DNA from: Actinomycetospora succinea | GTDB lineage: Bacteria; Actinomycetota; Actinomycetes; Mycobacteriales; Pseudonocardiaceae | NCBI RefSeq assembly: GCF_004363095.1 | Contig: NZ_SNYO01000001.1 | Coordinates: 992,001 to 1,056,000 of the forward strand | Direction: 5' to 3' | DNA: 64,000 nt | Shown here: positions 50,389 to 62,549 of the stretch, one piece after another | Layout of the letters: the number at the start of each line of letters is the position of its first letter | Numbering within the stretch: the stretch's first letter is position 1 | Made by a program: the position numbers and the translations under genes | The notes under the pieces: generated by a model | The model's database searches: none | What the model was told of the DNA's origin: nothing | What the model saw: the letters and a program-made list of their open reading frames with translations, nothing else

Positions 50389-51201
50389 ATGACGGCCACC
50401 GACGGCGACTCCGAGGAGACCGGACGTGGACGGAGCGAGCCCTCGCTCGTCCGCTCGGTCGACCGGGCGGTGACGGCGCTCGAGGTGGTCGCCGAGCGCG
50501 GCGAGGTCGGCATCACCGAGCTCGCCGAGGAGCTCGGCGTGCACAAGTCCACCGCCTCGCGGCTCGTCGCGGCCCTCGCGCGCCGCGGGATGCTCGAGCA
50601 GCTCGGGGACCGCGGGCGGGTGGCGCTCGGGTTCGGGGTGGTGCGCCTCGCCGCGTCCGCCACCGGCCGGATGGACATCGCGCGCCTCGGCCAGCCGACC
50701 TGCCAGCAGCTCGCCGAGCAGGTGGGGGAGACGGTCAACCTCGCCATCCACGACGGCGAGGCGGCCATCAACGTCACCCAGGAGTTCGGGACCGCGTCGG
50801 TGACCACCCAGAACTGGGTGGGCCGCCGCACCCCGCTGCACGCGACGTCGGCCGGCAAGGTGCTGCTGGCCTACATGAGCGACCCGGAGCGCCGCGCCTT
50901 CCTGCGCCGGCGCCTGCCCCGCTACACCGAGTCGACGATCACCGAGCCGGCCGCGCTGCGCACCGAGCTCGCCCGGGTCGTCGACGAGGGCCACGCGCGC
51001 TCGTTCGAGGAGCTCGAGGTCGGCCTGCACGCCGTCGCGGTCCCGGTGTGGGGCGCGGCGGGGGACGTCGTCGCCGCGCTGAGCGCCGCCGGCCCGTCGT
51101 ACCGGCTCCCGCGGCGCCGGGCGCGCGCGATCGTCCCCGAGCTGCGTGCCGCCGCCGAGGACCTGTCGAGCCGCCTCGGCTGGGGCGGCTCGACCTCCTG
51201 A
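50389..51201 (+). CDS. IclR-family transcriptional regulator
   Basis: A 270-residue regulator. The N-terminal helix-turn-helix (ITELAEELGVHKSTASRLVAALARRGML) is clear, and the C-terminal GAF-like effector domain runs from about residue 95 (ETVNLAIHDGEAAINV, HATSAGKVLLAYMS). ATG 50389 has GGGGAGGA upstream. It probably represses itself and a nearby operon, but the target is not visible here; the Pit gene next to it is a candidate only by position. Confidence 0.88.
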   Translation: MTATDGDSEETGRGRSEPSLVRSVDRAVTALEVVAERGEVGITELAEELGVHKSTASRLVAALARRGMLEQLGDRGRVALGFGVVRLAASATGRMDIARLGQPTCQQLAEQVGETVNLAIHDGEAAINVTQEFGTASVTTQNWVGRRTPLHATSAGKVLLAYMSDPERRAFLRRRLPRYTESTITEPAALRTELARVVDEGHARSFEELEVGLHAVAVPVWGAAGDVVAALSAAGPSYRLPRRRARAIVPELRAAAEDLSSRLGWGGSTS

Positions 51202-51319
51202 TCACCCTGCTGAGGTGATCCACGGGGAGCCTCCGGGTAGGTAGAACGGCGATGACCGCGTCCTCTGCCCCGTCCGAGACGGCCGCCGACGGTCGCGGCC
51301 GCGCCAGCCACGGAGGGGG

Positions 51320-52474
51320 GTGACGGCGCCGGTGGACGTCTCGCTCATCGTCATCGTCGTCGTCATCACCGCCCTCGTCTTCGACTTCACGAACGGTTTC
51401 CACGACACGGCCAACGCCATGGCCACCTCCATCGCCACCGGCGCGCTGCGGCCGAAGGTGGCCGTCCTGATCGCCGGCGTGCTCAACGTCGTCGGCGCGT
51501 TCCTGTCCGTCGAGGTGGCGAGGACGATCTCGAGCGGCCTGGTCGACGAGGCCCGGATCTCGCCCGTGGTGATCTTCGCGGGCCTGATCGGCGCCATCAT
51601 CTGGAACCTGCTGACCTGGCTGCTCGGGCTGCCCTCGAGCTCGTCGCACGCCCTGTTCGGCGGGCTCATCGGTGCCACCGTGGTCGCCGCGGGCCTGGGC
51701 GCCGTGCACTTCGGCGCCGTGCTCTCCAAGGTCATCCTGCCCGCGATCGTCTCGCCGGTCCTCGCCGGGATCATCGCGCTGACCGCGACCTACCTCGCCT
51801 ACCGCACGACCGCGCGGGCGGACAGCGGCACGGTCACGAAGGGCTTCAAGGCCGGCCAGATCGGGTCGGCGTCGATGGTCGCGCTCGCCCACGGCACGAG
51901 CGACGCCCAGAAGACCATGGGGATCATCACGCTGACCCTCATCACGGCCGGCGTCCTCTCGCCGGACTCCGGCCCGCCGTTCTGGGTGATCCTCTCCGCG
52001 GGCCTCGCGATCGGCCTCGGGACCTACCTCGGCGGCTGGCGGATCATCCGCACCCTCGGCAAGCGGGTCAGCGAGATCGAGACGCCGCAGGGCTTCGCCG
52101 CCGAGGCGAGCACCACCGCGGTGATCCTCACGTCCTCGCACCTCGGCCTCGCGCTCTCGACCACCCAGGTGGCGACCGGTGCGATCTTCGGTGCCGGCTC
52201 GGGGCGCCGCCTCGCCGCGGTGCGGTGGAGCGTGGCCCGCCAGATGGTCGTCGCCTGGATCCTCACCCTGCCGGCGGCGGCGGCCGTCGGCGCGGTCGCG
52301 GCCTGGGTGGCCTCCGCCGGCACGGTCGGGATCGTCCTGGTCGCCGTCGTCGCGATCGCCCTCGCCGCGGGCATCTACGCCGTCTCGCGTCGCCGTCCGG
52401 TCACGGCCGACAACGTCAACGACGTCGGCGACGACGCCGCCGTCGCCCACGAGCCGGCCGTCCCGGCCCGATAG
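51320..52474 (+). CDS. pit: Pit-family inorganic phosphate transporter
   Basis: A 384-residue low-affinity phosphate transporter, taking up metal-phosphate with H+. Both family repeats are seen: DFTNGFHDTANAMATSI and LAHGTSDAQKTMGII. About ten membrane segments. The GTG at 51320 follows a GGAGGGGGG ribosome site. It is followed eight bases later by a small membrane protein, an arrangement known from mycobacterial pitA (Rv0545c-Rv0544c). Confidence 0.93.
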   Translation: MTAPVDVSLIVIVVVITALVFDFTNGFHDTANAMATSIATGALRPKVAVLIAGVLNVVGAFLSVEVARTISSGLVDEARISPVVIFAGLIGAIIWNLLTWLLGLPSSSSHALFGGLIGATVVAAGLGAVHFGAVLSKVILPAIVSPVLAGIIALTATYLAYRTTARADSGTVTKGFKAGQIGSASMVALAHGTSDAQKTMGIITLTLITAGVLSPDSGPPFWVILSAGLAIGLGTYLGGWRIIRTLGKRVSEIETPQGFAAEASTTAVILTSSHLGLALSTTQVATGAIFGAGSGRRLAAVRWSVARQMVVAWILTLPAAAAVGAVAAWVASAGTVGIVLVAVVAIALAAGIYAVSRRRPVTADNVNDVGDDAAVAHEPAVPAR

Positions 52475-52482
52475 GAGCGATC

Positions 52483-52725
52483 ATGACGATCGACTGGGCC
52501 TCGCTGGGCCTCGTGTCCGTGGTGTCCCTCGCCGCGGGCGTCGCGGTCGTCGTGCTGGTGTCGTTCGCCCTGGTGGGCCTGTCGGCGCGCGTGCGCCCGC
52601 GGCCCGGCGGGGCCGAGGACGGCGCGCCGACCCTGAGCGCGGGCGCCGGCACGGCCATCGCGGCCGTGTGCCTCGCCGCCGTCGTCGCGATCGTCGGGTT
52701 CGGGCTGTACGTCATCGTCTCCTGA
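52483..52725 (+). CDS. Small two-helix membrane protein linked to Pit
   Basis: An 80-residue protein with two membrane helices (VVSLAAGVAVVVLVSFALVG and TAIAAVCLAAVVAIVGFGLY) separated by an acidic loop. Its position right after pit, with AGGAG upstream, resembles Rv0544c. A modulator of phosphate uptake is a guess. Confidence 0.7.
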   Translation: MTIDWASLGLVSVVSLAAGVAVVVLVSFALVGLSARVRPRPGGAEDGAPTLSAGAGTAIAAVCLAAVVAIVGFGLYVIVS

Positions 52726-52748
52726 CGCGCGCCCGAGGCCGGCGTGTC

Positions 52749-53729
52749 CTACGCCAGGTCGGGATGGTCCTTGACCCACCACAGGAACTGGCGCGCGTGG
52801 TCGAGGTCGACGAACCGGCTGCCGATCAGCTCGACCAGCAGGTCGTTGCTCCAGTAGGCGAGGCGCCCGATCGTCTGCGACGTCGTCTCCGGTGACGGCA
52901 GCTCGAGGCCGAACACCTGCCGGGCGATCTCGCGCTTGCCCCCGGACGGGCTGGTGTAGATCAGGATCGGCAGGAACCGCTCCGGCTCGGCGATGCACAG
53001 GACGCGCGTCAGCATCGCCTCGCGGAACCCGGGCATGGCGGGCGCGTCGTCGGAGGTGATCAGCTCGGTCAGCCGGTCCTCCGGCGCGGGCGGGTCCTCG
53101 CCGCGCAGCAGGTGGTCGACGACGCCGCGGAACGCCTCGGCCGCACGCACGTTGCCGAGCGCGCGCCACTCGTCGTTGAACCGGCTCATGTTGCCGGGCC
53201 GGGCAACGACCTTGCTGTTCGCGAAGTCCTTGAGGGCCACCGGCGTGGTGTAGGGGAGCGCGTCGGCCTCGAACGCCTGCCGGTAGACGTCGCGGTAGCG
53301 CCCGGCCTCCTCGTCGGGGTGCGGGAAGTCGGACAGGAACTCCCGCCGCAGCCCCTCGAGGATCCGCCAGCGCTCCGGCGTCACCTGGTCAGCCGTCGCC
53401 GTGAAGCGCGCCCGCGCGGTCCCGACGTCCTCGAGCGGGCGCCGCTCGCGCTCCCGGACCGGGCCGCGCGTGCCCGAGGTCCGGCCGGCGGAGCGCGTCA
53501 CGCTGGCCGAGGAGCGCGTCGGGGGCCGGGTGGTCGTGCTGGACTTCTTGCTGGTCGAGCTCGTGCTGCGCGACCGCGTGGTCTGGCTGACCGCCCGCGG
53601 CGACACCGGCTTGGCCCCGAGGACCCACTCGTGCCCGCAGGCCGTGCAGCGCATCATGTTGCGGCCGTCGTCGGCCATGCCGAGGTACTCGGCGGCGGAC
53701 TCCTCACACGTCGGGCACGCCAGCGCCAT
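52749..53729 (-). CDS. Zinc-ribbon hypothetical protein
   Basis: A 326-residue protein. The N-terminus is a zinc ribbon with two C-x2-C knuckles (CPTCEES, CTACGHEW). A long Ser/Thr/Arg-rich linker follows (about 45-110), then a compact domain (DQVTPERWRILEGLRREFLSDFP onward to FLWWVKDHPDLA) rich in helices that I do not recognise. It could bind DNA or RNA, given the ribbon. It precedes lhr on the same strand. Confidence 0.7.
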   Translation of the reverse strand: MALACPTCEESAAEYLGMADDGRNMMRCTACGHEWVLGAKPVSPRAVSQTTRSRSTSSTSKKSSTTTRPPTRSSASVTRSAGRTSGTRGPVRERERRPLEDVGTARARFTATADQVTPERWRILEGLRREFLSDFPHPDEEAGRYRDVYRQAFEADALPYTTPVALKDFANSKVVARPGNMSRFNDEWRALGNVRAAEAFRGVVDHLLRGEDPPAPEDRLTELITSDDAPAMPGFREAMLTRVLCIAEPERFLPILIYTSPSGGKREIARQVFGLELPSPETTSQTIGRLAYWSNDLLVELIGSRFVDLDHARQFLWWVKDHPDLA

Positions 53730-53817
53730 CGCTCTCCCCAGGGTCGTTGACGGTGCGCCGTCCAGCCTGCCGTGGGCGCCGCGAGCGCGCGCGGGGAGGG
53801 TGGGTGAGCGCGTCCGG

Positions 53818-58539
<4,722 letters not shown>

Positions 58540-58594
58540 GACTCCATGGTGCCCCCGACCCCCGACAACCACGCTTGAGCGGATCGGACACCGC

Positions 58595-58600
58595 TAGCCT
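58595..58600 (+). promoter_or_regulatory. -10 box (TAGCCT) of the patatin gene
   Basis: Ends six bases before the GTG at 58607, again a leaderless arrangement. Confidence 0.45.
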
Positions 58601-58606
58601 CACCGG

Positions 58607-59842
58607 GTGCGGATCGCGCTGGCTTTTCAGGGAGGCGGGAGCCACACCGCGTTCACCGCGGGCGTCGTGGCCCGTCTCGTCGACCGGGGCGCGTTCGACG
58701 GTCACGACATCGTGGCGGTCAGCGGGACCTCCGGCGGGGCGATCAACGCGCTGCTCGCGTGGTCGGTGCTGCGCGAGGGCCGGCGGGACGCCATCCCGTC
58801 CGTGCTCGAGGCCTTCTGGGAGGACAACGCCGCCAGCGGGCCGATCGAGCGCGTCGGCAACGCCCTGCTCGTCGGGGCGGGGCTCGCGCAGAGCCTCGGC
58901 CTCGCGCCGCCGCTGAACCCCTATCTGGTGCCGCCGCCGTTCGACGGCCGCGAGGAGTTCCGCCGGCTGCTGCGCCGCCACGTCGACTTCGACGCGCTCA
59001 CCGCCGACACCGACGCCCGCCACCCCCGGCTCGTGCTCGGCGCGGTCGACGTGCGCAGCGGCGCGTTCCGGGCGTTCGACAGCCGCCGCGACGTGATCAC
59101 CCCCGACACGGTGCTCGCCTCGGCGGCGATCCCCACCCTCTTCCGCGCGGTCCACGTCGAGGAGGGGGCGTACTGGGACGGGCTGTTCTCGCAGAACCCG
59201 CCGGTCGCGCCGCTGCTCGACGACGACCCCGACGAGCTGTGGGTCGTGCAGATCAACCCGACGCGGCGCGACGACGAGCCGCGCACCACCCTCGACATCG
59301 CCGACCGGCGCAACGAGCTCGCCGGCAACCTCTCGCTCTACCAGGAGCTCGCCTCGATCGAGAAGATCGACCAGCTCCTCGCGGCCGGCACGCTCACCGC
59401 GGACAGCGGGTACCGCCAGGTCGCCGTCCGCGTCCTCGAGCTGGCCCGCCCACCCGCGGCGGGGCTCCTCGGGGCGGCGTCCAAGGTCAACCGGGACGTC
59501 TCCTTCCTGCGCGACCTGCGCCGCCGCGGCCGCCACCAGGCCGACGTCTTCCTGGCCGCGCTGCGCTTCGAGCAGGCGTGGACCGACGGCGACGTCGTGG
59601 TGCTGGGGGAGCTGCTCGCCGGCGCCGCGATCGAGGTCGAGGCCCCGGTCGTGCCGCCGGCGGACCTGCCGGCGTTCCTCGCCGACGCCGTGGTCCGCGA
59701 CGTCACGCGCAAGGAACTGGTGGGCGAGGACGTCACGTGGCGGGTGACCGTCGACGGCGCCCCGGGCGTCCTCACGGTGACCGTCGTCGGCCGGCGCGTC
59801 GTCGCCCTGCGGCTCGGCCCGGTGCCGGAGGACGAGCGATGA
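58607..59842 (+). CDS. Patatin-like phospholipase
   Basis: A 411-residue patatin hydrolase: oxyanion GGGSHT, nucleophile G-T-S-G-G near residue 45, and catalytic Asp in WDGLFSQNPP near 190. No signal peptide, so it acts inside. The C-terminal 90 residues resemble a SnoaL/NTF2-like fold (FLADAVVRDVTRKELVGEDV then TWRVTVDGAPGVLTVTVVG), an extra domain in this group. It is coupled by ATGA to the GAP-family membrane gene, suggesting a joint lipid function. Confidence 0.87.
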   Translation: MRIALAFQGGGSHTAFTAGVVARLVDRGAFDGHDIVAVSGTSGGAINALLAWSVLREGRRDAIPSVLEAFWEDNAASGPIERVGNALLVGAGLAQSLGLAPPLNPYLVPPPFDGREEFRRLLRRHVDFDALTADTDARHPRLVLGAVDVRSGAFRAFDSRRDVITPDTVLASAAIPTLFRAVHVEEGAYWDGLFSQNPPVAPLLDDDPDELWVVQINPTRRDDEPRTTLDIADRRNELAGNLSLYQELASIEKIDQLLAAGTLTADSGYRQVAVRVLELARPPAAGLLGAASKVNRDVSFLRDLRRRGRHQADVFLAALRFEQAWTDGDVVVLGELLAGAAIEVEAPVVPPADLPAFLADAVVRDVTRKELVGEDVTWRVTVDGAPGVLTVTVVGRRVVALRLGPVPEDER

Positions 59843-60522
59843 GCCCCGAGGCGCTCGTCCTCGGCCTGGTCAGCGCGGTGCGCGGGGTGACGCTCGCGAT
59901 CGTCTACGCGCTGCTGCTCTCCGAGCAGTCGCGCCGGCTGCTGGTCGCCTACGTGGTGGCCGGCGCCGCCATCACCCTCGGCGTCGGGATCGTCGTCGTG
60001 ACCTGGCTGCACACCGGCACGCGCACCTCGGAGGCCACGGCGGGCCGTCTCTGGGTCGACGTCGTGCTCGGGGTGCTCGCCGTCGTCTGGGCGGGCTTCC
60101 ACCTCGCCGGGCACCCGATCAAGCTGCGCCGGCCCCGGAAGGAGCGCAAGCGGGAGCGGAGCACCGTCCTGCCCGAGGCCCTCGACCGGCGGCTGCGCGC
60201 CCCCACGGTGCCGATGGTGATCGGCGCCGGGCTGCTGACGAACCTCCCCGGGCTCTACTACCTCGCCGCGCTCGTGGCGATCCTGCAGACCCACCCGGGC
60301 GCGGTGGACGGGATCGTGCAGGTGTCGGTGTACACGCTGCTGCGCTTCGCGGCGCCCGTCGCGGCGCTCGTCCTGGTGCTGCTGCGACCCGACCGCACCA
60401 TGGAGATCGTGCGGTCGGCGCACGCGTGGGGGCACCGCAACTCCCGGGTGCTGCTCGGGGGGCTGGTCGGCGCCGTGGGGATCTACCTCGTGGTCAAGGG
60501 GCTCAGCGGCCTCCTGGGGTGA
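59839..60522 (+). CDS. GAP-family (Sap/LysE-like) membrane protein
   Basis: A 227-residue protein with about six membrane segments of the GAP/sulfolipid-addressing (Sap) family. Motifs: LVSAVRGVTLAIVYALLL, LLVAYVVAGAAITLGV, then VIGAGLLTNLPGLYYLAAL. In mycobacteria related proteins help export sulfolipid and glycopeptidolipid. Start ATG 59839 overlaps the patatin stop. It overlaps the convergent regulator by 20 bases. Confidence 0.8.
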   Translation: MSPEALVLGLVSAVRGVTLAIVYALLLSEQSRRLLVAYVVAGAAITLGVGIVVVTWLHTGTRTSEATAGRLWVDVVLGVLAVVWAGFHLAGHPIKLRRPRKERKRERSTVLPEALDRRLRAPTVPMVIGAGLLTNLPGLYYLAALVAILQTHPGAVDGIVQVSVYTLLRFAAPVAALVLVLLRPDRTMEIVRSAHAWGHRNSRVLLGGLVGAVGIYLVVKGLSGLLG

Positions 60523-61204
60523 GGTCGCCGCCGTCGTCCTCGGTCGACAGCCCGGCGTCGTGGGCGAGCAGCGCGAGCTGCGTGCGGTTGTCGAGGTCGA
60601 GCTTGGCCAGCGCGCTGGACAGGTAGGTCTTCACCGTCGACAGCGAGAGCCACAGCTCGGTCGAGATGCGGGCGTTGCCCCAGCCCCGCCCGACGGCCGC
60701 GGCGACGGCGCGCTCCTGCTCGGACAGCGCGGCGAGGCGGGTGCTCGCCGCGGTGCTGCGGTCCTCGCGTCCGCCCCGACCGTCGCCACCGGTCGCGGCC
60801 GCGATCAGCCGCCGGGTGACCGACGACGACAGGCTCGTCCCGCCGGCCGCCACCCGCCGGATCGCGTCCTCGATGTCGGCGGGCGGGGTGTCCTTGACGA
60901 GGTAGCCGGTGGCGCCCGCCCGCAGGGCGGCGAGGACGTCCTGGTCGGAGTCGAAGGTCGTCAGCACGAGCACGGCCGGCGGGTCGGTGCCGGCGAGGAG
61001 CTCCGCGGTGGCGCGCACCCCGTCGACCCGCGGCATCCGCAGGTCCATGAGCACGACGTCCGGGCGGTGCTCGGCGACCGCGGCCGGCACCTCGTCGCCG
61101 TCGGTGGCCTCGGCGACGATCGTGATGTCCTCCGCCTCGCCGAGCATGAGGCGCAGCCCCGAGCGCACGAGCGCGTCGTCGTCGACCACGAGCACGCGGG
61201 TCAC
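60503..61204 (-). CDS. NarL-family response regulator 3
   Basis: A 233-residue receiver-LuxR protein: VLVVDDD, phospho-Asp in VVLMDLRMP, YLVKDTP, helix-turn-helix LSEQERAVAAAVGRGWGNARIS. GTG 61204 overlaps the kinase stop. The C-terminal tail is acidic. Partner of kinase 3. Confidence 0.9.
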   Translation of the reverse strand: MTRVLVVDDDALVRSGLRLMLGEAEDITIVAEATDGDEVPAAVAEHRPDVVLMDLRMPRVDGVRATAELLAGTDPPAVLVLTTFDSDQDVLAALRAGATGYLVKDTPPADIEDAIRRVAAGGTSLSSSVTRRLIAAATGGDGRGGREDRSTAASTRLAALSEQERAVAAAVGRGWGNARISTELWLSLSTVKTYLSSALAKLDLDNRTQLALLAHDAGLSTEDDGGDLTPGGR

Positions 61205-62418
61205 GCGATCTCCTCCCGGGCTGCGACGGCCGGGCGCTCGTCCGCCGACCTCTCCTCGGACCGCCGCGGGATCCGCACCGCGACCCGGAAGCGGCCGTGG
61301 TCGGGCCCGCGGGAGAGCACGCGACCGCCCGCGAGTTCGACCCGCTCGGTGATGCCGAGCAGCCCGTTGCCCGGCGGCCCGGCGCCCGCGGACGGCAGGG
61401 GGTTGCTGACGTCGAGCTCGACCTCGCCGTCCTCGGCGGTGCGGAGGTGCACCTCGACGGGCCGGCCCGGGGCGTGGCGGGCGGCGTTGGTCAGCGTCTC
61501 CTGGGTGATCCGGTAGAGCGTGCGCCCGCACTCGTCGGGCACGGTCACGCCGTCGAGCCCGTGGTGCAGCGTCACGGGGGTGCCGGCCGCGCGCACGCCG
61601 TCCACCAGGCGGTCGAGGTCGGCGAGCGTGGGCTGCGGGGCGATCGCCGCGGTGCCCACCTCGCCCGGCGCGGACGGGTCGGCGTCCGGGTCGCGCAGCA
61701 CCCCGAGGATGGCGCGCAGGTCGACGAGGGCCTCGCGAGCGCCGGCCCGGACCACCTCGAGCGCGTCGCGGATCTCGTCGGGCGACGCCGTGCGCCGGTG
61801 GGCCAGCGCGCCGGCGTGCAGCGACACCATCGAGAGCCGGTGGGCGAGGACGTCGTGCATCTCGCGCGCGATGCGGGTGCGCTCGGCGGTGCGGGCGGCG
61901 TCGGCGCGCAGGGCCGCCTCGCGCTCGGCGCGCTCCGCGCGTTCGACCAGCGAGTCCATCAGCTCGTGGCGCGCACGGACGGCGGCGCCGGTGGCCACCA
62001 CCACGACCGTCGTGCCCGCGGCCCACGCGAACGAGCCCCAGGACGCGCTCTCGGGGCTCTGCAGCCGGAGGAGTCCCTGCAACGGCCCGAGCGCGAGCGA
62101 GAAGGCACCCAGGGCGGCGGCGGTGGGCCAGGGCCTGCGCACGGCCAGGGAGAACGTGGCCACCGCCCCGGCCAGCCACGCCGACGTGCAGGGCACCGCC
62201 AGCGCGTAGACGACGAGGGCGGAGCCCACCGGGGCGCGGCGACGGGCGAGGACCACGCCCGCCGCGGCGACACCGCCCGCGAGGTCGACCCACCACCATG
62301 CCGGGGCCTCGCCCGGCGACGTCGCGGGGTCGACCCACAGCACGAGATAGGTGCCGAGCAGGGACAGGGCGACCGCGCCGGCGTCCCAGAAGCGCGGCGT
62401 GGGCCCGGTGGTCGGCAC
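61201..62418 (-). CDS. Sensor histidine kinase 3
   Basis: A 405-residue kinase with about five to six membrane segments, a coiled linker, DHp (IAREMHDVLAHRLSMV with phospho-His) and HATPase (TLTNAARHA and GNGLLGITERV). No sensor ectodomain. The GTG at 62418 is favoured, since TAGCGT ends seven bases upstream; an earlier GTG at 62427 overlaps that box. Confidence 0.88.
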   Translation of the reverse strand: MPTTGPTPRFWDAGAVALSLLGTYLVLWVDPATSPGEAPAWWWVDLAGGVAAAGVVLARRRAPVGSALVVYALAVPCTSAWLAGAVATFSLAVRRPWPTAAALGAFSLALGPLQGLLRLQSPESASWGSFAWAAGTTVVVVATGAAVRARHELMDSLVERAERAEREAALRADAARTAERTRIAREMHDVLAHRLSMVSLHAGALAHRRTASPDEIRDALEVVRAGAREALVDLRAILGVLRDPDADPSAPGEVGTAAIAPQPTLADLDRLVDGVRAAGTPVTLHHGLDGVTVPDECGRTLYRITQETLTNAARHAPGRPVEVHLRTAEDGEVELDVSNPLPSAGAGPPGNGLLGITERVELAGGRVLSRGPDHGRFRVAVRIPRRSEERSADERPAVAAREEIA

Positions 62419-62425
62419 GACGGCC

Positions 62426-62431
62426 ACGCTA
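62426..62431 (-). promoter_or_regulatory. -10 box (TAGCGT) of the kinase 3 operon
   Basis: Minus-strand TAGCGT seven bases before GTG 62418, the same hexamer as used before the CPBP and DUF222 genes. Confidence 0.45.
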
Positions 62432-62549
62432 GTGGCACCGTCCGACAGCGGCCTCGGTCGAAGGTCGATCAGGGCTCGTCCTTTCGGCGGGGGCATCCCG
62501 GACGTCGCACCGTGGTGGGCGTCGCCCGCTCCTCGCGACGATCACTGCC

